IMG/VR virus record: IMGVR_UViG_3300017917_000095
Location: 20,898 to 84,897 of that record
Length of the DNA stretch: 64,000 bases
Direction: 5' to 3' (one strand)
Source: a virus
In this document: one piece after another, positions 53,414-62,859 of the stretch
Position numbering within the stretch: position 1 is the stretch's first letter
Layout of the letters: each line of letters begins with the position of its first letter
The notes under the pieces: model-generated
The model's input: only the letters and a program-made list of their open reading frames with translations
The model's database searches: none
What the model was told of the DNA's origin: nothing
Translations under genes and position numbers: made by a program

Positions 53414-54892
53414 ATGAACTACGTAGGAATCAGCAACGGTTTCCACGACGCCGGCATCTCAGTCGTGGACTCAAACGGTGACATTCTATTTGCTGGGCAC
53501 AGCGAAAGATACAGCAAACACAAACATGATAAGGACTTGTGCTTAGGTATAGCACAAGATGCCGCATCGTACATTAAGGGTGAATCAGAGATTCACTACT
53601 ACGAACGCCCATGGATGACTGGTCTAAGACAACTCAGAGCAGGCCAGCCTATCAATTTTGCTACAGCTAAAATGCGTATCGGTAAGAATGTTCTAAAAGT
53701 ATTCGGCAATCCAAACGTTACTACACATGAGCATCACCTAAGCCATGTAGCCGCCGGATTTCAAACAAGCCCATACAACGATGCAACTGTGGTAATCATT
53801 GACGCTATCGGTGAGTTTGATTGCATCTCAGTTTGGGATGCATGGTACGATGACAAGGGTTATGCACAATACAAGAAGCTGTGGAGTAAGAAGTATCCGC
53901 ACAGTATTGGTTTGTACTACAGTGCAATGACACAACGAGTGGGACTAAAGCCATTAGATGAAGAATACATTTTAATGGGCATGGCTGCTTATGGCAAGCC
54001 TATACACTTCAATCAGATTGAAGGTCAATTGTTAGAGAATAGCACAACACTAGACTTCAAAGAGAATCTACACATCGGTGTACCTGAAGGCTTTTTAGAA
54101 GGCGCCGATGAAATGGATATTGCCGCTAGCGCACAGGCACTAGTAGAATATCTAATCAAAGCTGTAATGAGCAAAGCACGTATGTTGGGCAAGAGTCGCA
54201 ACCTTGTATATGGTGGTGGTGTTGCTTTGAACTGTCTTGCTAATCGTGAGTTGGGCAAGTACTTTAATGATATGTGGATTGTGCCTAATCCAGGTGATTG
54301 TGGTTCTAGCTTAGGTGCAGCCGCATTAGGATACGGTAAAAGATTGAACTGGAAGGATGCCTTCTTAGGGCATAACATCCCCGGTGATTATCCCAGTAAT
54401 CGTATCATTGACGAGCTAGTTAAGAATAAAATAGTAGGTGTGGCCTCAGGTCGTGCAGAGTTCGGTCCACGTGCGTTGGGCAATAGATCATTGCTTGCAG
54501 ACCCCAGAGGTGATACAATCAAGGATAAAGTAAATGAAATCAAACGCAGACAAAAATTCAGACCCTTTGCGCCCGTTATTTTGGAGGAGCTGGCTCATCA
54601 CTACTTTGATATGCCTAGCAATTGGGATAACAGTCGGTATATGCAAGTCATCGCTCGTTGCAGGTATCCTGAGTTATTTCCTGCTATCGTCCACGCTGAT
54701 GGCACTAGTCGTGTACAGACTGTTCCGAAAGATGGTAGTGGAATTAGAGAACTCCTCGAAAAGTGGTACGTCTTAACTGAATGCCCGATACTGTTAAACA
54801 CCTCTCTCAATATCAGAGGGGAGCCAATGGTCAATGATAGATTCGATGCTGATAGATTCGAAAACCTATACAATGTAAAAGTGATATCGTAA
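53414..54892 (+). CDS. Carbamoyltransferase (NodU/CmcH/TobZ family)
   Basis: O-carbamoyltransferase of the NodU/CmcH/TobZ type, which transfers a carbamoyl group from carbamoyl phosphate via carbamoyl-AMP onto a hydroxyl of a sugar or antibiotic. It starts YVGISNGFHDAGISVVD (ATG 53414; a GTG nine bases earlier overlaps the peptide's stop and is an alternative). The metal-binding block HEHHLSHVAAGF is at residues 105-116, GMAAYGKP follows, and the C-terminal YrdC-like end has FGPRALGNRSLLADPR near 350 and FRPFAPVI. At about 492 residues it is a little shorter than NodU. It stands one base before the repeat-protein gene, whose product may be its partner or target. Confidence 0.85.
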   Translation: MNYVGISNGFHDAGISVVDSNGDILFAGHSERYSKHKHDKDLCLGIAQDAASYIKGESEIHYYERPWMTGLRQLRAGQPINFATAKMRIGKNVLKVFGNPNVTTHEHHLSHVAAGFQTSPYNDATVVIIDAIGEFDCISVWDAWYDDKGYAQYKKLWSKKYPHSIGLYYSAMTQRVGLKPLDEEYILMGMAAYGKPIHFNQIEGQLLENSTTLDFKENLHIGVPEGFLEGADEMDIAASAQALVEYLIKAVMSKARMLGKSRNLVYGGGVALNCLANRELGKYFNDMWIVPNPGDCGSSLGAAALGYGKRLNWKDAFLGHNIPGDYPSNRIIDELVKNKIVGVASGRAEFGPRALGNRSLLADPRGDTIKDKVNEIKRRQKFRPFAPVILEELAHHYFDMPSNWDNSRYMQVIARCRYPELFPAIVHADGTSRVQTVPKDGSGIRELLEKWYVLTECPILLNTSLNIRGEPMVNDRFDADRFENLYNVKVIS

Positions 54893-57800
54893 ATGTTAAG
54901 AGATGTTTTTTATTACGGAAAGAAACCGAATGTTCACCCTAAGGAGAGACCTGCAAAGAATCTAGCTGATGCTAGAAAGCAAGCTACAACTGAACATTTT
55001 TGGATCATCAACGAATTCTGTGATTATACCAATTTCGACTGGGACTTTGATTTCGAGTTCCTGCCTGACCAAGATGTATGGGCAGAAGATCATAACAACG
55101 TTTGGCCTAGCGTACATCAAAAAGACAGTGGTACTTGGTTGTGCCCTAAAACAAAGAGCGAAGTTATCGTATACCGTGCCGATGTTGATTCGTTGAAGCG
55201 TAAGAACATCATCACTGACAATTGGAAGATGCTAGATCACATTGATACTAGTAAATGGGATTTCAGTTGGCACCCTGATCCAACTGACCCTCCCTTCATT
55301 TACAAGTGGGGTTCGAAGTATGCACCTGTTGAACTAAAGACATGTTTAGAATATCATGTTGAAGGTGCCACTCTTGTCAAATACATGAACACCACTGTGG
55401 ACTTGTTACCCAATTGGGATTGCATTGTTGAGGTACAAAAAGTAGATCACAATCATTGGGATATGAGTTGGAGACCAGATCCTCTCGACCCTCCCTTCAT
55501 CTATGTATGGGGCAACAAGTACATCGATGGTCGTTTACGTGCAACATTAGAGTATCATGTTCCGGAAGCAACAGAAAAGAAATATATGCCTGAGTTAGTG
55601 CCTGTTCAACCTGAATGGGATCGTTGGGTATTCTTGCATGAGATAGATAAAACATCATTTGACTTTACTTGGAGACCGGATCCACGTGAGCCTGATTTCA
55701 TATATGTGTTTGGCAACGATCAATACGATGGCACGGTGATGCCTACGATTGAATATCGTATGCCTGGCGCCACTGTGACGAAGTACAACCTTGACAAGAA
55801 AGCCAAACTAGCCCCTCATCCTGAGAAGTTTCAGCACTTAGAAAAGGCTGATGGAATTGATTACAGTTGGGTGCCTGATCCTACATCACCACCTTACATT
55901 TATGCTTGGGGTAATCAATGGAACAAACCAGAAGATAAGGTTTCTATTCAGTATGTAGTAGAAGGCGCAACTGAATACAAGTACATGGAACAACGTGCTA
56001 AACGTAAACCATGCATGGATAACTGGGAAGTACCAGACAATATCGACACAACAGGATTTGATTTCTCATGGGAACCTAGTCCTGCTGATCCTGCATACAT
56101 CTATGAGTTCGGCACACAGTGGCAAAAGACAGGGGGACCTCGTTACGTAGTACCCGGCGCAACTGAAGTCAAGTATGTAGAATTTCAAAAAGCAAAAGCA
56201 TTAGTCAATCCTGTTGCTAAACAAAAGAACTGGTCTGTTCCTAACAATTTAGATATCACTGGATTCGATTTTAGTTGGCATCCGGATGCAACTAGCCCTC
56301 CCTACATCTATCACTTTGCTACACAATGGGCACTAACCGGCGGCCCCATCTATACATGTGATGGCGCAACAGAAGTCAAGTACTTAGAAGAGCCAAGTGC
56401 AATTGCATTACCCGATAAGACAAATTGGAAGTATGACCCTAAGCTGATTGACGAGAATTCATTTGACTTCTCATGGCACCCATACGTAGAAGATCAACCC
56501 TATGTGTATGTCTTTGGTACACAACATCAAAAAACAGGCGGCCCTGTTTATTACACTCCTGGTGCACTATCAACTAGCCCGGTGAAGTATATCGACACCC
56601 GTATCTTACGTGCAACACGATTGCCCAATCGCAAGAACTTTGCGGTGTTGAACAATTATCAAATTGATAACTTTGATTGGTCATGGCATCCAGACGAGAC
56701 AGAAGAATCGTATGTCTATGTGTTTGGTAACAATCAATACTCGGCTGAAATTATGCCTACGATTGAGTATGCAATGCCCGGCGCAAAGCAAATCAAATAC
56801 ATCAACACAGTAAAAGCCACTCTAGGTGCCGATAGAACTAACTGGGTTATCAACCAGCCTATCAATGAATCTACTTTTGATTTTAGCTGGAAGCCTAATC
56901 CCAAAGACCCTCCATACATCTATCGTTGGGGTAACAAATACATCAGCAACAAATATAAGTCTACTATAGATTACGTAGTTCCTGAAGCTACTGAAATCAA
57001 GTACATGGATGATAATGTTGAAGTGCTACCTCAAATGGATCGTTGGGAGATACCATCAGACGTAAGCACAGATGGGTTCGATTTTAGTTGGAGACCTGAC
57101 CCATTAGAGCCCGACTTGATTTGGCAGTTCGGTACTCAATGGCAGAAGACAGGTGGTCCTCGCTATGTAGTACCTGGCGCAACTGAAATCAAATACGTAG
57201 ATATCAAAGTAACTGCACTACCTCAAAAAGAAAAGTTCACTACGTTACACCCAATTGAAAACTTTGACTGGTCATGGCATCCAGATGACACAGAAGAACC
57301 TTTCATCTATGTGTTTGGCAATAATCAGTACCCAGCAGAGATCATGCCTACTGTTGAATACAGAATGCCCGGAGCAACTCAAGTAAAGTATATCAATGAT
57401 GTTAGTGCCAAGTTAGCAGTTGACATGACTAACTGGTCGATCCCTGATGACCTTGATACCTCTGGCTTTGACTTTAGTTGGAAACCTAACCCTAAAGACC
57501 CTGCTTACAATTATGAGTTCGGCACTCAATGGCAGAAGACAGGCGGCCCTCGATATGTAGTAGAAGGATCAACTGAAACAAAGTATGTTGACATGATGAA
57601 AGCAAAGAAACTCCCTAATAAGAGAAACTTTGCAGTCCTTAATAACTACCAGATCAAAGACTTTGATTGGTCATGGCATCCAGATTCAACAGATGAGCCC
57701 TTCATTTACCAATTCGGTAACAATCAGTATCCTGCTGAGATTATGCCTACTATTGAGTACATGGTTGAGGGTGCAATACAGGTCAAATACGTTCATGAAG

Positions 57801-60800
57801 CTATCGCTACGCTCGATGTAGACATGACAAATTGGGAAGTACCTGAGTCAGTCGATACCACTGGCTTTGATTTCTCATGGAAGCCTAATCCCAAAGATCC
57901 GGCTTACAATTATGAGTTCGGCACTCAATGGCAGAAGACAGGTGGGCCTCGTTACCTTGTAACAGATGCAACAGAAACAAAGTATGTTTCTACACAGAAA
58001 GTAAAAGCATTGCCAGTTAAAACTAACTGGACTATCCCTCCTCACATTGATGTTGCTGGATTCGATTTTAGTTGGCATCCAGATGCAACTAGCCCTCCAT
58101 ACGTCTATCACTTTGCTACGCAGTGGGCATTGAGCGGTGGACCTATCTATCGTGTAGATGGTGCAACAGAGGTCAAGTACATGGATGAACTATGTGCCAC
58201 TGCGTTACCTAATAAAGAAAACTGGGAAGTACCGTCAGATGTCAATGTGTCTGCGTTTGACTTCTCATGGCATCCATACGTTGAAGATCAGCCATATATC
58301 TATCAGTTCGGTACACAACATCAAAAGACAGGTGGACCACGGTACATCACGCCGGGTTCAGTCGCTAGCAGTCCGGTCAAGTATATTGACACACGTATTC
58401 TTAAGGCAGAGAAGTTGCCTAATCGCAAGAACTTCAACATTCTTAATAACTACAAGATCAAAGATTTTGATTGGTCATGGCACCCTGATACAACAGATGA
58501 ACCTTTCATCTATGTGTTCGGTAATAATCAGTATCCTGCTGAGATTATGCCTACCCTAGAGTATGCAATGCCGAATGCCAAAGAGATTAAATATGTTCAC
58601 TCAGTTGTTGCAACATTGTCAAGTGACCGCAACAACTGGGAGATTCCAGACAACATTGATGTAACTGAATTTGATTTCAGTTGGAAGCCTAATCCAAAAG
58701 ACCCACCGTACATCTATCAGTTTGGCACACAGCATCAAAAGACAGGTGGCCCTCGTTATGTTGTGCCTGATGCTACTGAGGTTAAGTACGTTGAAGGTAG
58801 CAAAGCTAAAGCATTGCCTACTACTGCGAACTGGATATTACCCAAAGACTTAGACATTGTAGATTTTGACTACTCATGGCATCCTGATAGTACAGAAGCT
58901 GCGTATGAGTACATCTTCCCCACACAATGGCAGTTGACAGGAGGCCCGCGCTACATGGTGCCAGGCTCACAAGAACTCAAGTTCATGGATGGCCCTGTTG
59001 CTACTGTTGGACCAACAACAAAGAATTGGGAAGTCCCTGCTGATATTGTTCTAAAAGATTTTGACTTTAGCTGGCATCCACACCCAGATGATCCTACGTT
59101 TATCTATGAGTTTGCAACGCAGTGGCATGATCGTGGTGGTCCACGCTATATTGCCCCGGGTGCAAACAAAGATACGCCTGTCAAATATATCGACGGTCGT
59201 ATCATTAAAGCGACACTAGGCCCTAACAAGAACAATTGGGTCGCGGCGCAGAAGATTGACGAAGATAAATTTGACTACAGCTGGGTACCTCACCCTAATG
59301 ACCCGCCTTACATATATCGTTGGGGTAACAAGTTTATTAGCGGAGTGTTCAAGCCTACAATAGAGTACCAAGCACCCGGTGCAACTGAATACAAGTACAT
59401 GGATGACAACGTTGAGGTGCTACCTCAATGGGATCGATGGGAGATTCCTGAAGGTATTGATTCAACTGGATTCGATTTTAGTTGGAGACCTGATCCATTA
59501 GAGCCTGACTTGATTTGGCAGTTCGGTACTCAATGGCAGAAGACAGGTGGCCCTCGCTATGTAGTACCTGGTGCAACTGACATTAAGTATATCGATACGA
59601 TGAAGGTCAGAAGGCTCCCTTCTAAGAAGAATTGGTTCAACCCTCAGCAATCAGATGTAACGTTGTTTGATTATAGCTGGCATCCAGACGATACTAATCC
59701 ACCGTACATTTATCAGTTCGGTACATTAGTAGATATGAACGACGGTCCTAGATACATTACTCCTGACTCTACCGGCAACGTAGTATTTTTACAACGGGTA
59801 GAAGTTGATGAAGCTGTTGAGGTTGATGAAGCTCCTTCAGAGGAAATCATTGAAAAGTATTTCATCGAAACAACGTTAGATGATTTAGTTAAGCAACATC
59901 CTAATCAGGTGTTCTGGGCAATGAATAAGAACATTGACTACAGCAAGTTTGATTTCGAATGGAGACCAGAATCATTGAGAGATATGGAATACGTACAAGT
60001 ATTCGGTTCTCCTGACTCAGCATTGACTCATACTTACTTTGTTAACTCTAAGTCTTATGCCGCAGGCAACAAGGACTTCAAGTTCATTGAGAACGCAAAC
60101 CTAGATGAATCATACTTGTCCAGTTTGTTCATTAAGTCTGACATGTTCTTTGTCGATAAAGGTAACAAAGAATCACAAGCACGTTTCGATGAACTAAAGA
60201 ATTTATTCGGTAACAGAATTCAAAAGACTCGTTACTTGAACAGCTGGGTTGATACAATCAATCGCTGTATCAACCGTAGTACTACTGACCTGTGCTGGAT
60301 ACTAAACAGTGAGTTGGATTATAGTAACTTTAACTTTGAATACTATCCTAACCCTTGGCAGATGAAGATGGTTCACGTGTTTGGTACACAGTGGAGTCAT
60401 TGGGGCACAACATTCATGGTCAATCGTGAAACGTTTGCAGCCGATACCAAGTACATCAAGATCATTGAGCACTTGAGTAACTTGAACTTTGTTAAGGATC
60501 GTATTGCAAATGCAACTAACAGAATCTACGATGTAATCTACATCGATCACGGTAACTTGGCTACAGTACCTGGAACTAGTGTCAAGTATGAAGAAAGCTA
60601 TCTAAAGACTTTCAAGAACATGCTAGCTATCTTGCCCGAGAAGAAAGAACATTACGTATGGGTATGCAGCACAGTATGTGATTACACTGGATTTGACTTC
60701 ACATACATTTGCGATCCGTTTGCACGTGACCAGTTGCATGTATTCCCTAGTGATAAGCAAAAGTTCGGAGACACCTTCTTAGTCAATGTCAATAAACTAC

Positions 60801-61834
60801 GTGAATTGATTGATAAGATGACCGTGTTACAAGAGTATGAAAAGATCAACTACAACCAGACTCAACGTGTTAAGCGTTTGCAACCTCCTACAATTGTCAC
60901 TGAGTTTGATACACATGTGGCAAGCGTGATGCAAGACTTTGACTTCCCGTATGCTGTATTTGTTACTGAAGATAACAAGGATATCGTTGCAGTTGAAGAA
61001 GAACCAATGAACTTGTGGGATAAAGAATCTAAGAACATTCTTATTACAAGTACAGGTGGCACACGCATCATTGTTCCCAAAGAAGCAAAGCAGTATGTTG
61101 AGACACAGTTATATGATTACCCGTACATCAAGACTGCATCACGCCTAGCTAAGTCTAAACCACTAGACATTGTTTACTTGAGTAACGGTGAGTCATGTGC
61201 AGAAGAAAACTATGAACACTTGTTGAAGGTGACAAAGGGCTTGCCTAATAGAATCGTTCGTGTCGATGGAATCAACGGTCGTGTTGAAGCATATCATGCT
61301 GCCGCAGAAGCAAGTGAAACACCTTGGATGTTCACTGTGTTTGCTAAGTTGAAATTGAATGCCAAGTTTGACTTTAACTGGCAACCAGATAGACTACAAA
61401 TTCCTAAACACTATATGTTCTTAGCCAAGAACCCCGTTAACGGTTTGATCTATGGCCACCAAGGTATGATTGCATACAATAAGCAAATGACATTAGACAA
61501 TCCCGGATATGGTCTAGACTTCACATTAGATAGTCCACATGAAACGATTGAATTGCTATCAGGTATCACAACGTATAACACTGACGAATGGGCTACATGG
61601 CGCACAGCGTTCCGTGAAGTCATCAAGCTAAAGAAAGAGAACTCAGAGATTAGCTTGAAGCGTTTGGATGCTTGGTTAAACAAAGCAGAAGGTAACTTTG
61701 CTGAGTATTCACTAGATGGTGCCCGTCATGGTGTCGAGTATTTTGAAGAAGTAGAAGGCAAGACAGACAAGTTGCGTTTGAGTTACGAATGGTCTTGGCT
61801 GCGTCAACGATTCGATGAAAAGTATAAGAAATGA
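54893..61834 (+). CDS. 2313-aa tandem-repeat protein with GT-A-like C-terminus
   Basis: A very long protein with three zones. Residues 1-120 start with HPKERPAKNLADARKQ, the motif also opening the B12 radical SAM protein at 47681. Residues about 122-1633 are about 23 tandem repeats of ~66 residues: FDFSWHPDP, then PPYIYQFGTQWQKTGGPRY, then VPGATEVKYVD, then a linker ending in LPxxxNW. Residues about 1640-2070 hold diverged repeats (FDFEWRPES, FNFEYYPNP, FDFTYICDP). The C-terminal ~200 residues resemble the glycosyltransferase at 28410 (VDGINGRVEAYHAAAEAS), but the metal-binding DxD is replaced by FAKLKL. The repeats look derived from a glycosyltransferase-like fold. I infer a scaffold or glycan-binding protein; enzyme activity is doubtful. 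Confidence 0.7.
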   Translation: MLRDVFYYGKKPNVHPKERPAKNLADARKQATTEHFWIINEFCDYTNFDWDFDFEFLPDQDVWAEDHNNVWPSVHQKDSGTWLCPKTKSEVIVYRADVDSLKRKNIITDNWKMLDHIDTSKWDFSWHPDPTDPPFIYKWGSKYAPVELKTCLEYHVEGATLVKYMNTTVDLLPNWDCIVEVQKVDHNHWDMSWRPDPLDPPFIYVWGNKYIDGRLRATLEYHVPEATEKKYMPELVPVQPEWDRWVFLHEIDKTSFDFTWRPDPREPDFIYVFGNDQYDGTVMPTIEYRMPGATVTKYNLDKKAKLAPHPEKFQHLEKADGIDYSWVPDPTSPPYIYAWGNQWNKPEDKVSIQYVVEGATEYKYMEQRAKRKPCMDNWEVPDNIDTTGFDFSWEPSPADPAYIYEFGTQWQKTGGPRYVVPGATEVKYVEFQKAKALVNPVAKQKNWSVPNNLDITGFDFSWHPDATSPPYIYHFATQWALTGGPIYTCDGATEVKYLEEPSAIALPDKTNWKYDPKLIDENSFDFSWHPYVEDQPYVYVFGTQHQKTGGPVYYTPGALSTSPVKYIDTRILRATRLPNRKNFAVLNNYQIDNFDWSWHPDETEESYVYVFGNNQYSAEIMPTIEYAMPGAKQIKYINTVKATLGADRTNWVINQPINESTFDFSWKPNPKDPPYIYRWGNKYISNKYKSTIDYVVPEATEIKYMDDNVEVLPQMDRWEIPSDVSTDGFDFSWRPDPLEPDLIWQFGTQWQKTGGPRYVVPGATEIKYVDIKVTALPQKEKFTTLHPIENFDWSWHPDDTEEPFIYVFGNNQYPAEIMPTVEYRMPGATQVKYINDVSAKLAVDMTNWSIPDDLDTSGFDFSWKPNPKDPAYNYEFGTQWQKTGGPRYVVEGSTETKYVDMMKAKKLPNKRNFAVLNNYQIKDFDWSWHPDSTDEPFIYQFGNNQYPAEIMPTIEYMVEGAIQVKYVHEAIATLDVDMTNWEVPESVDTTGFDFSWKPNPKDPAYNYEFGTQWQKTGGPRYLVTDATETKYVSTQKVKALPVKTNWTIPPHIDVAGFDFSWHPDATSPPYVYHFATQWALSGGPIYRVDGATEVKYMDELCATALPNKENWEVPSDVNVSAFDFSWHPYVEDQPYIYQFGTQHQKTGGPRYITPGSVASSPVKYIDTRILKAEKLPNRKNFNILNNYKIKDFDWSWHPDTTDEPFIYVFGNNQYPAEIMPTLEYAMPNAKEIKYVHSVVATLSSDRNNWEIPDNIDVTEFDFSWKPNPKDPPYIYQFGTQHQKTGGPRYVVPDATEVKYVEGSKAKALPTTANWILPKDLDIVDFDYSWHPDSTEAAYEYIFPTQWQLTGGPRYMVPGSQELKFMDGPVATVGPTTKNWEVPADIVLKDFDFSWHPHPDDPTFIYEFATQWHDRGGPRYIAPGANKDTPVKYIDGRIIKATLGPNKNNWVAAQKIDEDKFDYSWVPHPNDPPYIYRWGNKFISGVFKPTIEYQAPGATEYKYMDDNVEVLPQWDRWEIPEGIDSTGFDFSWRPDPLEPDLIWQFGTQWQKTGGPRYVVPGATDIKYIDTMKVRRLPSKKNWFNPQQSDVTLFDYSWHPDDTNPPYIYQFGTLVDMNDGPRYITPDSTGNVVFLQRVEVDEAVEVDEAPSEEIIEKYFIETTLDDLVKQHPNQVFWAMNKNIDYSKFDFEWRPESLRDMEYVQVFGSPDSALTHTYFVNSKSYAAGNKDFKFIENANLDESYLSSLFIKSDMFFVDKGNKESQARFDELKNLFGNRIQKTRYLNSWVDTINRCINRSTTDLCWILNSELDYSNFNFEYYPNPWQMKMVHVFGTQWSHWGTTFMVNRETFAADTKYIKIIEHLSNLNFVKDRIANATNRIYDVIYIDHGNLATVPGTSVKYEESYLKTFKNMLAILPEKKEHYVWVCSTVCDYTGFDFTYICDPFARDQLHVFPSDKQKFGDTFLVNVNKLRELIDKMTVLQEYEKINYNQTQRVKRLQPPTIVTEFDTHVASVMQDFDFPYAVFVTEDNKDIVAVEEEPMNLWDKESKNILITSTGGTRIIVPKEAKQYVETQLYDYPYIKTASRLAKSKPLDIVYLSNGESCAEENYEHLLKVTKGLPNRIVRVDGINGRVEAYHAAAEASETPWMFTVFAKLKLNAKFDFNWQPDRLQIPKHYMFLAKNPVNGLIYGHQGMIAYNKQMTLDNPGYGLDFTLDSPHETIELLSGITTYNTDEWATWRTAFREVIKLKKENSEISLKRLDAWLNKAEGNFAEYSLDGARHGVEYFEEVEGKTDKLRLSYEWSWLRQRFDEKYKK
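55256..59790 (+). repeat. About 23 tandem ~200-bp repeats in the 2313-aa gene
   Basis: The repeat unit is about 66 codons with the core FDFSW-P-D, PPYIYQFGTQ and GGPRY, GATEVKY. Two repeat classes alternate: a FGTQWQKTGGPRY type and a FGNNQYPAEIMPT type. Block duplication is visible: the stretch near 57073-57190 and that near 59468-59585 are nearly identical in DNA, with only scattered synonymous changes. Copies near 57511 and 57907 also share exact runs. This speaks for recent unequal crossing-over or slippage in addition to older duplication. Confidence 0.85.
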
Positions 61835-62853
61835 AATACGCCTGCACTAATCAATGGGACGGGCTACAGATGCCCGCCTTCAGGGATAAAGTATTGAATG
61901 GTAACTATGATAAGGTGGTTTTGTTCGGTCAGAACGAGTGGGCTTGGTATCATCAGAACCCTGAATTCTATGAGATACTTGAATACTGTAAACAACGAAA
62001 CATACCGGTTGAAATAATAACCGGTGCATGTGAAGAATTGTACCCAGCGAAGATGGACTATGTAAAGATTCATTGGTGGGACACCTATTGGATAGGAAAG
62101 ACATATCAAGATTTGATCGGTAGTATGGCACACACCGGTAAACCCCCTAGAGCAATTGATCCATACGAAACTACAAACTTTCAGCACCATTATATTTGCA
62201 TGAACAATAGACCTCACAAGCATCGATGTTTGCTCATTGACTTATTAGCAAAGAATGACTTAATGCAATACGGGGCATTGTCTATACGAGGTGAAGATCC
62301 TATACTTTACAAGTGGAGATACTTTAATTACACTCCGATGTATTTGTCAGAAGGTGTGGAGTACGATCAATACAAAATGCCAGATCAATACTATAATTCA
62401 TTCGCACAGTTGATTAGCGAAAGTTCTAGTGATGTGTTGATGATATCTGAAAAAACGGCAACACCGTTGATACTAGGCAAACCATTCTTAGTAGCAAGTC
62501 AAGTAAATTTTCATAAAACATTGAGTAGGATGGGTTTTGAGTTGTACGATGAAATCTTTGACTACGGGTTTGATAGTGAACCTGACGAAGAAAAGCGATA
62601 TGAAATGCTACTAAAAAACTTTGTTAGATTGTCTAAGATTCCACTGAAAAACTTAAATCGTTTACAGAAACAGTTGGCTCCCAAGATCATGCGTAACAGG
62701 GAACGTGCTAGGGAAATTTCGTATGATTTGAATTTGTATCCAAAGATTGCATTGGAAGCGATAGATCACTATCACAAAACGGGTGAGGAGTTGGATCACC
62801 GAATGATCCAAGTGCATTTGAATCTGGAAAGATACAGGAAAGTCAAGTTTTGA
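61831..62853 (+). CDS. SEKT-type glycosyltransferase-like protein 3
   Basis: A 340-residue protein of the same type as each half of the tandem protein at 41642. It has ICMNNRPHKHRCLL, LISESSSDVLM, S206-E-K-T209, LGKPFLVASQVNFHKTL and ELYDEIFDYGFDSEPDEEKR. The N-terminal half holds a VVLFGQNEWAWYHQNP strand-helix and IHWWDTYWIG. ATGA overlap with the repeat-protein stop makes it the last gene of the cluster. I infer a glycosyltransferase. The close match in layout points to one ancestral gene copied several times. Confidence 0.55.
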   Translation: MKYACTNQWDGLQMPAFRDKVLNGNYDKVVLFGQNEWAWYHQNPEFYEILEYCKQRNIPVEIITGACEELYPAKMDYVKIHWWDTYWIGKTYQDLIGSMAHTGKPPRAIDPYETTNFQHHYICMNNRPHKHRCLLIDLLAKNDLMQYGALSIRGEDPILYKWRYFNYTPMYLSEGVEYDQYKMPDQYYNSFAQLISESSSDVLMISEKTATPLILGKPFLVASQVNFHKTLSRMGFELYDEIFDYGFDSEPDEEKRYEMLLKNFVRLSKIPLKNLNRLQKQLAPKIMRNRERAREISYDLNLYPKIALEAIDHYHKTGEELDHRMIQVHLNLERYRKVKF

Positions 62854-62859
62854 CAAGGC

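Noticed and set aside
55256-59790. CRISPR-like tandem repeats
   Set aside because: The repeats are about 200 bp, coding throughout and without unique spacers of fixed length.
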